Assembly: GCA_900769385.1 (NCBI GenBank)
Contig: CAAGGO010000135.1
Location: 1-6,952, forward strand
Direction: 5' to 3'
From: Rikenellaceae bacterium
GTDB lineage: Bacteria > Bacteroidota > Bacteroidia > Bacteroidales > UBA932
DNA: 6,952 nucleotides
Part shown: positions 1-4,727 of the stretch, in pieces
Numbering within the stretch: the stretch's first letter is position 1
How the letters are laid out: the number at the start of each line of letters is the position of its first letter
The notes under the pieces: generated by a model
What the model saw: the letters and a program-made list of their open reading frames with translations, nothing else
Database searches by the model: none
What the model was told of the DNA's origin: nothing
Translations under genes and position numbers: made by a program

Positions 1-126
<126 letters not shown>

Positions 127-135
127 TTAAAATGA

Positions 136-405
136 TTAGATAGTTGCCAAAATATCGCTCTGGCGCATGATAATATAAGATTTGCCATCTGCATGAACCT
201 CAGTACCTGCATATTTGCCATAAAGTACTGTATCGCCAACCTTTACCTCCATAGGCTCGTCCTTTTTGCCTGGACCTACTGCCAATACTGTACCCTCCTG
301 TGGTTTCTCCTTTGCGTTGTCGGGAATAAACAATCCGCTTGCTGTTTTGGTCTCAGCCTCTTTTGGCTCTACCAACACTCTGTCTGCTAATGGTTTAATG
401 TTCAT
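136..405 (-). CDS. groS: GroES co-chaperonin, 10 kDa
   Basis: Complete 89-residue co-chaperonin that caps the GroEL ring. The protein starts [14 protein letters not shown], the classical GroES N-terminus. It carries the mobile-loop segment around residues 17-32 ([16 protein letters not shown], with the G-L/I-hydrophobic contact to GroEL), then the beta-barrel core with GTVLAVGPG (about 38-46) and [16 protein letters not shown] (about 54-69). Length is normal for the family (about 90-97). The frame stays open 25 codons further upstream, but I reject that extension because it is unrelated to GroES and the ATG at 403-405 gives the family's exact N-terminus. groL follows after 21 bp. The leader has no CIRCE element and no good TAnnTTTG box; a sigma-54-type site lies about 60 bp upstream of the start and may drive the operon (inference). 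Confidence 0.97.
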   Translation of the reverse strand: MNIKPLADRVLVEPKEAETKTASGLFIPDNAKEKPQEGTVLAVGPGKKDEPMEVKVGDTVLYGKYAGTEVHADGKSYIIMRQSDILATI

Positions 406-464
406 AGTTGTATAGTTTTTTCTATTTTTATTATTCAATAAATTGTTATATGCCCATATCAAGG

Positions 465-479
465 GCAAAATGAGTGCCA
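465..479 (-). promoter_or_regulatory. Candidate sigma-54 (RpoN) promoter for groS-groL
   Basis: Read on the minus strand, 479 down to 465 is TGGCAC-TCATT-TTGC, an exact match to the TGGCAC-N5-TTGC consensus with the -24 GG and -12 GC in the correct 12 bp register. Transcription would start near 453, giving a leader of about 47 nt before the groS ATG at 405. I found no housekeeping-type TAnnTTTG box on this strand between 405 and 652. The caution is that the TGGCAC half is also the arm of a repeated hairpin (GTGCC..GGCAC), so the match could arise from the repeat. No activator site was identified. Confidence 0.4.
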
Positions 480-622
480 AAAGGAAGATTTGTCATTTTG
501 GCACAAATGGGGCGGCTGGTGTGCCCCGGAGGCGGCATTGGTTGAGTTGGGGTACAAATTGGGCTGCTTGTGTTCCCCAAAAGCAGCATTGTTGGAAGAG
601 GGGAACTTATCGGGAAGAAATT
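474..622. repeat. Three-unit tandem array of hairpin-forming repeats
   Basis: Three consecutive units start at 474, 521 and 572 (47, 51 and 51 bp). Each is a 9-nt arm, a loop, a 9-nt arm and a 16-nt linker. Unit 1: GTGCCAAAA (474-482) and TTTTGGCAC (496-504), 9 perfect pairs, 13-nt loop. Unit 2: GTGCCCCGG (521-529) and TTGGGGTAC (547-555), 9 pairs including three G-T wobbles, 17-nt loop. Unit 3: GTTCCCCAA (572-580) and GAGGGGAAC (598-606), 7 pairs, 17-nt loop. Loops 2 and 3 are alike (both contain GCATTG), as are linkers 1 and 2 (505-520 and 556-571, both AAATnGGGCnGCTnGT); linker 3 has diverged. Arm positions 3, 6 and 7 change between units while pairing is kept. The array fills the gap between divergent groS and tadA. 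Function unknown. Confidence 0.75.
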
Positions 623-624
623 TG

Positions 625-632
625 TATTTTTG
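625..632 (+). promoter_or_regulatory. Candidate -7 box for tadA
   Basis: TATTTTTG at 625-632 matches the Bacteroidota -7 consensus TAnnTTTG exactly. Transcription would start near 638-640, leaving a leader of about 14 nt before the tadA ATG at 653. No TTTG -33 element is found 19-21 bp upstream (around 601-606), so the call is weak. Confidence 0.35.
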
Positions 633-652
633 TGCGTAAAGAGTACATTTTT

Positions 653-1114
653 ATGGAGAGGAACATTTATGGCAGGGAGTTTACTCCCGATGAGAAGTTT
701 ATGCAGGAGGCATTGAAGGAGGCGGCCAAGGCTGCGCAGAGGGATGAGGTGCCTATTGGGGCAGTGGTGGTTTGCGAAGGGAGGATTATTGCCAGGGCGC
801 ATAATCTTACTGAAGCGCTTGCTGATGCTACGGCTCACGCGGAGATGCAGGCAATTACAATGGCTGCAGCAGCGGTGGGTGGAAAATATCTTGATAAATG
901 TACTTTGTATGTCACAGTGGAGCCGTGCCCTATGTGTGCGGCGGCGCTGGCGTGGAGTCAGGTGAAGATGGTCGTTTATGGGGCGGCTGATGATAAAAGG
1001 GGGTATTCAAAGTTTACTCCGTCGTTGATGCATCCAAAAACGGAGGTGCTGGGTGGTGTTTTTGCGGAAGAGTGCGGCAAAGTGGTAACTGATTTTTTCA
1101 GGCAGAAGAGGTAG
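653..1114 (+). CDS. tadA: tRNA-specific adenosine(34) deaminase TadA (nucleoside deaminase family)
   Basis: 153-residue zinc-dependent cytidine/adenosine deaminase. TadA converts adenosine 34 of tRNA-Arg(ACG) to inosine in the cytoplasm so that one tRNA reads three CGN codons. The catalytic motif HAE is at residues 62-64 (zinc ligand His62, proton-shuttle Glu64) and PCPMC at 91-95 supplies zinc ligands Cys92 and Cys95, inside the typical stretch TLYVTVEPCPMCAAALAWSQ. The N-terminal helix (about 13-30) and VPIGAVVV (33-40) are also family-like. The frame is open back to 443, but the extra 70 codons run through the hairpin array and have no counterpart in TadA, so I start at the ATG at 653, which gives the normal family length. 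The YqaA-family gene follows after 3 bp. Guanine deaminase-type relatives share the fold, but the EPCPMCAAAL context favours TadA. Confidence 0.9.
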   Translation: MERNIYGREFTPDEKFMQEALKEAAKAAQRDEVPIGAVVVCEGRIIARAHNLTEALADATAHAEMQAITMAAAAVGGKYLDKCTLYVTVEPCPMCAAALAWSQVKMVVYGAADDKRGYSKFTPSLMHPKTEVLGGVFAEECGKVVTDFFRQKR

Positions 1115-1117
1115 TTT

Positions 1118-1582
1118 ATGGAAAGTTTGATGGGATTGGGCCTGGTGGGGCTGTTTATCGGATGTTTTCTGGCTGCAACGGTTGTTCCGTTCAGTGCGGA
1201 GATTTTGCTGGTTGGGGCGTTGCTGGCCGGCTGTGACCCAATTGTAACGTTTTGTGTGGCTACTTTGGGCAACAGTTTGGGCAGTCTTACTTCGTACGGT
1301 ATGGGTTATCTTGGAAAGTGGGAGTGGATTGAGAAATGGTTCCACGTTTCAAGGGAGAAACTGGAGAAGCAGAAAAGCAGGATTGACAAGTATGGACCTT
1401 ATCTGGCAATGTTGTGCTGGCTGCCTTTCATTGGGGATGTTTTTGCTATTGGACTGGGCTTCTACCGCCTGAATTTTCCCAAGACAATGTTGTTCATTTT
1501 CCTTGGCAAAGCTCTCCGCTTTGGGGTGTGGACAGTTTTGTATATCTTGTATGGCCAGGCATTTCTGGACTTTGTAATGTAG
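1118..1582 (+). CDS. YqaA-family (DedA/VTT-related) inner-membrane protein
   Basis: 154-residue hydrophobic protein resembling the YqaA family, small relatives of DedA/SNARE-associated (VTT) membrane proteins. Visible family features are a first membrane segment at about 5-24, PFSAEILLVG (24-33), a second segment leading into ATLGNSLGSLTSYGMGYLG (48-66), a basic amphipathic stretch (about 72-92), WLPFIGDVFAIGLGFYR (101-117) and a last membrane segment with GKALR (130-134). The mix of glycines, an acidic residue after PF, and the WLPxxGD and GKxxR motifs is what I recognise. DedA-superfamily proteins are linked to lipid flipping and membrane homeostasis, but the substrate of this family is not established. 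The start is 3 bp after the tadA stop, with an SD-like AAGAGG at 1106-1111, so it is probably translated from the tadA transcript. No functional link to TadA is evident. Confidence 0.85.
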   Translation: MESLMGLGLVGLFIGCFLAATVVPFSAEILLVGALLAGCDPIVTFCVATLGNSLGSLTSYGMGYLGKWEWIEKWFHVSREKLEKQKSRIDKYGPYLAMLCWLPFIGDVFAIGLGFYRLNFPKTMLFIFLGKALRFGVWTVLYILYGQAFLDFVM

Positions 1583-1600
1583 TTGCTCCGTATGGCGCAA
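1583..1600 (+). other. Short inverted repeat after the tadA operon
   Basis: Directly after the YqaA-family stop codon, TTGCTCC (1583-1589) and GGCGCAA (1594-1600) form a stem with one T-C mismatch around the loop GTAT. There is no T-run after it, so it is not a standard intrinsic terminator. It may still stabilise the 3' end of the mRNA or be chance. Confidence 0.25.
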
Positions 1601-1623
1601 GTAGAGATAATTGCCCCTTATAG

Positions 1624-1654
1624 TTTGATTATTGGAAAAATTTGCATAACTTTG
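1624..1654 (+). promoter_or_regulatory. Bacteroidota housekeeping promoter for tRNA-Gln
   Basis: TTTG at 1624-1627 (-33 element), a 19-bp spacer, and TAACTTTG at 1647-1654 (-7 element) match the TTTG-N19-21-TAnnTTTG consensus for the primary sigma factor of Bacteroidota at every fixed position. The predicted start is around 1660, just before the tRNA 5' end at 1664. Confidence 0.8.
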
Positions 1655-1663
1655 CAGTCTCAC

Positions 1664-1734
1664 TGAGATATGGTGTAATGGTAGCACTACAGATTTTGGT
1701 TCTGTCTGTCAAGGTTCGAATCCTTGTATCTCAA
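1664..1734 (+). tRNA. tRNA-Gln (anticodon TTG)
   Basis: A full cloverleaf can be drawn. Acceptor stem TGAGATA (1664-1670) pairs with TATCTCA (1727-1733), with discriminator A1734. D-stem GTGT/GCAC is at 1673-1676 and 1684-1687. Anticodon stem ACAGA/TCTGT is at 1689-1693 and 1701-1705, with loop TTTTGGT and anticodon TTG at 1696-1698, reading CAA. The variable loop is 1706-1709. T-stem CAAGG/CCTTG is at 1710-1714 and 1722-1726, with loop TTCGAAT. The weak T1-A72 first pair is typical of bacterial tRNA-Gln. CCA is not encoded (the bases after the discriminator are CAT), so it must be added after transcription. The gene has its own promoter and terminator and stands alone. Confidence 0.96.
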
Positions 1735-1737
1735 CAT

Positions 1738-1766
1738 AAAAGGGACTCATGGGGGTCCCTTTTTTT
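1738..1766 (+). terminator. Intrinsic terminator of tRNA-Gln
   Basis: AAAAGGGAC (1738-1746) pairs perfectly with GTCCCTTTT (1755-1763). Two further pairs are possible inside (T1747-G1754 and C1748-G1753), leaving a 4-nt loop. A run of seven T (1760-1766) follows the GC-rich part. It sits 3 nt past the tRNA 3' end and separates it from the lipoprotein gene. Confidence 0.9.
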
Positions 1767-1806
1767 GTTTTATGCAATTAGTGAATTTACAAAATAGGAT
1801 ACAATT

Positions 1807-2832
1807 ATGAAGACAGGAAATATACTTTACCTGATCATATTATCAGCAACTTTGCTTGTTGCAGGATGCAGAGGCAATAAAAATACCGGCAAACAGGCAT
1901 GCGGTGCAGTTGAGTTCCCTCAAGTACAACTGCCAAGCTATATAAATGACAATACCCAGGCTGTAAACTATATAGTCAGAAATTACTGGGACAACTTTTT
2001 TGCAATGAAAGTGGAAAATGGAAATAATTTGTACGGAGCAGTTCATGGGGTGGATTCCCTTTCGTTTGAAAAGGCTTTTGGCATGTATGCCAAGCTTCTT
2101 AAAATGGCCCGGCCAAAAGATGTGAATACCTCTATAACAGAGCTGTTTGCCAATTTGGATTCATTGGCGCAACTGGGAGAGAAGAAACCATTATTAAGAG
2201 TAATGTCAAATGCAGAACACTACTTCTATGACCCAAATTCACCGGTTCTGGATGAGGAGATATACCTTAGTGCCCTTAACGGCATCCTTGCAGCACAGAG
2301 CCTCTCAGACCTGGACAAGATGCAGTATGAGTACCAGCATAAGATATGTTCACTCAACAGAGTGGGTACGCCGGGTGCAGATTTTGCATTCAGGCAGCTT
2401 GTTTCAGGCACATCTCTTCCCGACAGCTCCTCCCTGATGTATTCCCCAACCCCTCCAAAAGGGTATGCAGATAAAACCCTCTACAAAAATGTAAAGGGGG
2501 AATACACACTGCTGTTCTTCAATAATCCCGATTGCAATGCTTGTGGAGTGATCCTGGATGCAATAAAGAACTCACATCTGCAGGATTTGGTGCAGCAGAA
2601 GAGACTCGGCATTGTGGCAATGTATACCGATGAAGACCTTTCTGCCTGGGTCAGAAACCGTGAGAAATACCCTGCAGAATGGATATACGCTTTTGACCAC
2701 AAATTGATTCTCAGAGACAACAATATATACGGCTTAAGGGCAATACCAAGCCTTTATCTGCTGGATAAGGAGAAGAAAGTAATCCTTAAGGATGCAACAG
2801 TAGATATGGTTATCAATTACCTGCAACAATAG
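1807..2832 (+). CDS. DUF5106-like lipoprotein with C-terminal thioredoxin-like domain
   Basis: 341-residue predicted lipoprotein. The N-terminus has Lys2, a hydrophobic stretch (about 6-19) and a lipobox LVAGC with acylated Cys21, so it should be anchored in the envelope facing the periplasm. Residues about 35-215 form a helix-rich region resembling the DUF5106 module that precedes thioredoxin-like domains in Bacteroidota (pattern-based recognition, moderate certainty). Residues about 216-341 look thioredoxin-like: strand YTLLFFNNPDCNAC with the dithiol pair Cys243-Asn-Ala-Cys246, a following helix, a strand LGIVAMYTDED, then cis-proline Pro314 in RAIPSLYLLDKEKKV. Likely role is disulfide or thiol chemistry in the periplasm; the partner is unknown. 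The start ATG has an AGGA 8 nt upstream. Upstream is the tRNA terminator, so it has its own, unidentified, promoter. A hairpin terminator follows the stop. Confidence 0.85.
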   Translation: MKTGNILYLIILSATLLVAGCRGNKNTGKQACGAVEFPQVQLPSYINDNTQAVNYIVRNYWDNFFAMKVENGNNLYGAVHGVDSLSFEKAFGMYAKLLKMARPKDVNTSITELFANLDSLAQLGEKKPLLRVMSNAEHYFYDPNSPVLDEEIYLSALNGILAAQSLSDLDKMQYEYQHKICSLNRVGTPGADFAFRQLVSGTSLPDSSSLMYSPTPPKGYADKTLYKNVKGEYTLLFFNNPDCNACGVILDAIKNSHLQDLVQQKRLGIVAMYTDEDLSAWVRNREKYPAEWIYAFDHKLILRDNNIYGLRAIPSLYLLDKEKKVILKDATVDMVINYLQQ

Positions 2833-2851
2833 TGCAAACTGGATACACAAA

Positions 2852-2888
2852 CAGGCAGCTCCTTCAAAAGGGCTGCCTGCTTTATTTT
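2852..2888 (+). terminator. Terminator in the convergent gap
   Basis: CAGGCAGC (2852-2859) pairs perfectly with GCTGCCTG (2872-2879), followed by C and the T-rich tail TTTATTTT (2881-2888). It ends the lipoprotein transcript. The stem also lies past the symporter stop codon (2907) on the other strand. The minus-strand tail (TTTGTGT) is poorer in T, so it may work in both directions but less well leftwards. Confidence 0.8.
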
Positions 2889-2906
2889 AATGAAGCAACA
2901 GGAGAA

Positions 2907-4604
2907 TTATTTGATCTCCATAATTGCCTCTGAAATGTTGATCATAAAGTCACCAACGTGTTCGCACTCGTTTACAAGGTCCATATAATAAACTCCTGTA
3001 AGGTAGTTGTATGTCTTGTTCTCAAGGTTAAGCAGGTGCTCCTCCTTAAGGTTGTTGCGGTACTCGTTGATATCCTGCTCAACATCCTGGGCATTTGCAA
3101 TGTCGTTGATCTGGGTGTAACCTTTCTGAAGGTTGTAGATCATAGCATCAAATCCCTGGTTCAACAGGTCAACCATATAGTTGAGTTTCTTAACCATCTG
3201 CTCGTCAAATTTCATGCTGTGGATATTGCGGCGCTGAAGAATGCGTGCAATGTTGAATCCTGAGTCACCAATACTCTCAAGCTCGCTGATAATCTTGTAC
3301 ATTGCCTGGATTCTGCGTGCAGACTCGTCACTGATTACACCATTCTTAACCTGGTCAAGGAATTTTGCAATCTCAAGCTCAATACGGTCTGTAACCTGCT
3401 CATAATGCTCAAGTTTCTTGTATAGTGCATCAAATTTCTCAGGATCTTTCTCATTGATTGCACTCTTAGCGTATGCATACTGTCTGCGGCAGATGTCAGC
3501 GTAGTGGATAATCTCCTCTTTAGCCTGGTTAAGTGAAAGCTCTGCAGTGTTAAGCACACCACCCTGGATATACTGTAGGCGGAATACCTCGTTCTCCTCT
3601 TTCTTGTTCTTGATGATTTTTGTAACAAGCTGTGCAATCTGGTTGGTGAACCATACAAGGATAAGGGTGTTGCAGATATTGAACAATGTATGTACCATTG
3701 ATATTGCATATAGGGTAGAGTTCGCAGATGCTCCTGCTACAAGCGGATTGTCCAATCCCATTGCCATAATGATCTTTGAAACTACAAACAGGAACGGGTG
3801 GAACAGTATAAGTGCCCAAACAACACCAAAGATGTTGAAAACGCAGTGTGCCATTGCAGCACGTCTTGCTGAAACGTTGGCCACTGCAGCTGCAATGTTT
3901 GCAGTAATTGTTGTACCAATGTTCTCTCCAAGAACCATAGCTGCGCCCATCTCAAACGGAATCCATCCGTTGTTGCACATTACAAGTGTAAGGGCCATAG
4001 TTGCACTTGAAGACTGAAGTACAATTGTAAGGATTGTACCTATAAGTACAAACATAAGGATTGATCCATAACCGTAATTGGTCCACTGCTGAAGGAATGC
4101 AAGTACCTCAGGAGTGTTCTGCAAATCAGGAACTGACTCTTTAAGGAAGCTCAATCCAAGGAACAAAAGTGCAAAACCTATTATAAGTTCACCTATAGAT
4201 TTCTTTTTCTTTGCCTTGCACATCATAAATGCAAAACCGAAACCTATAAGTGGAATAGCAAGTATGGCAATATCAGCCTTGAATCCTAGAAGTGAAATCA
4301 GCCATGCGGTAAATGTTGTACCGATGTTGGCACCCATAATTACTCCAATGGATTGAACCAATGAAAGCAAACCGGCGTTAACAAAGCTCACAACCATAAC
4401 GGTGGTGGCACTTGAAGACTGGATAACTGCTGTAATGAAAAGACCTGTGAGGATTCTTGAAAGTGAATTGGATGTCATGGCTGCCAGGATATTCCTCAAT
4501 TTGTCTCCGGCAACTTTCTGAAGCGCTTCACTCATAAGGGTCATACCATAAAGGAACAGACCCAAGGAACCAAGAAGCGTCAGGATGTTGAAAACTGCGT
4601 CCAT
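2907..4604 (-). CDS. Na+/phosphate cotransporter (NptA/YjbB, SLC34-like) fused to a PhoU-like domain
   Basis: 565-residue inner-membrane Na/Pi symporter. The transporter half (about 1-330) shows the inverted-repeat signature of the family twice: QSSSATT (62-68) with GANIGTT (91-97), and QSSSATM (197-203) with GENIGTT (226-232). Several hydrophobic helices surround these motifs, with a basic loop CKAKKKK at 129-135. The C-terminal half (about 340-565) is soluble, helical and PhoU-like, with acidic metal-binding-type motifs ELESIGD (441-447) and ECEHVGD (546-552). Bacterial NptA/YjbB proteins with a PhoU tail move phosphate with Na+; the E. coli relative YjbB is known to export phosphate, so direction cannot be told from sequence. 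The gene converges with the lipoprotein gene, diverges from the protease-like gene, and has its own promoter at 4632-4662. Length and motifs look intact. Confidence 0.93.
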   Translation of the reverse strand: MDAVFNILTLLGSLGLFLYGMTLMSEALQKVAGDKLRNILAAMTSNSLSRILTGLFITAVIQSSSATTVMVVSFVNAGLLSLVQSIGVIMGANIGTTFTAWLISLLGFKADIAILAIPLIGFGFAFMMCKAKKKKSIGELIIGFALLFLGLSFLKESVPDLQNTPEVLAFLQQWTNYGYGSILMFVLIGTILTIVLQSSSATMALTLVMCNNGWIPFEMGAAMVLGENIGTTITANIAAAVANVSARRAAMAHCVFNIFGVVWALILFHPFLFVVSKIIMAMGLDNPLVAGASANSTLYAISMVHTLFNICNTLILVWFTNQIAQLVTKIIKNKKEENEVFRLQYIQGGVLNTAELSLNQAKEEIIHYADICRRQYAYAKSAINEKDPEKFDALYKKLEHYEQVTDRIELEIAKFLDQVKNGVISDESARRIQAMYKIISELESIGDSGFNIARILQRRNIHSMKFDEQMVKKLNYMVDLLNQGFDAMIYNLQKGYTQINDIANAQDVEQDINEYRNNLKEEHLLNLENKTYNYLTGVYYMDLVNECEHVGDFMINISEAIMEIK

Positions 4605-4631
4605 GTTAAAGAAAAAATGTTTGAATTTCTA

Positions 4632-4662
4632 CAAAGATAATCACAAAAAGTGAGGCTGTAAA
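4632..4662 (-). promoter_or_regulatory. Bacteroidota housekeeping promoter for the Na/Pi symporter
   Basis: On the minus strand, TTTA (4662-4659) is followed after exactly 19 bp by TATCTTTG (4639-4632). The -7 box matches TAnnTTTG exactly and the -33 box has 3 of 4 bases. The predicted start is near 4625, about 20 nt upstream of the ATG at 4604. Confidence 0.65.
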
Positions 4663-4681
4663 GAAACATGGAAAATATTGC

Positions 4682-4689
4682 TAACTTCG
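4682..4689 (+). promoter_or_regulatory. Candidate -7 box for the metallopeptidase/propeller gene
   Basis: TAACTTCG differs from TAnnTTTG at one base and lies 38 bp upstream of the ATG at 4728. No TTTG is found at the right distance upstream, so this is a weak call. It is the best candidate in the 123-bp divergent gap. Confidence 0.35.
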
Positions 4690-4727
4690 CAACAATAACG
4701 TAACAATTCTAAAAATAAGTATCCTAA

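Noticed and set aside
405..610. CIRCE/HrcA operator upstream of groS
   Set aside because: Looked for the TTAGCACTC-N9-GAGTGCTAA inverted repeat. Only GAGTGCC at 472-478 resembles a half-site, with no matching partner at the right spacing.
443..652. Open frame continuous with tadA that would add 70 residues, with two similar 17-residue segments
   Set aside because: The extra segment is simply the translated hairpin array. Two of the repeat units keep frame because 51 is a multiple of three, but the first spacing of 47 bp does not. TadA proteins start near the MERN methionine, and the composition of the extension (Trp, Cys, Arg rich) is unlike a real domain.
1764..1795. Promoter for the lipoprotein gene (TTTG at 1764-1767 with TACAAAAT 20 bp downstream)
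   Set aside because: The downstream box keeps only the TA of TAnnTTTG, and the upstream TTTG is part of the terminator T-run. Not strong enough to annotate.
4690..4707. Direct repeat AACAAT at 4691-4696 and 4702-4707, 11 bp apart, upstream of the metallopeptidase-like gene
   Set aside because: Six-base AT-rich repeats are expected by chance in a spacer of this composition, and no regulator is suggested by context.
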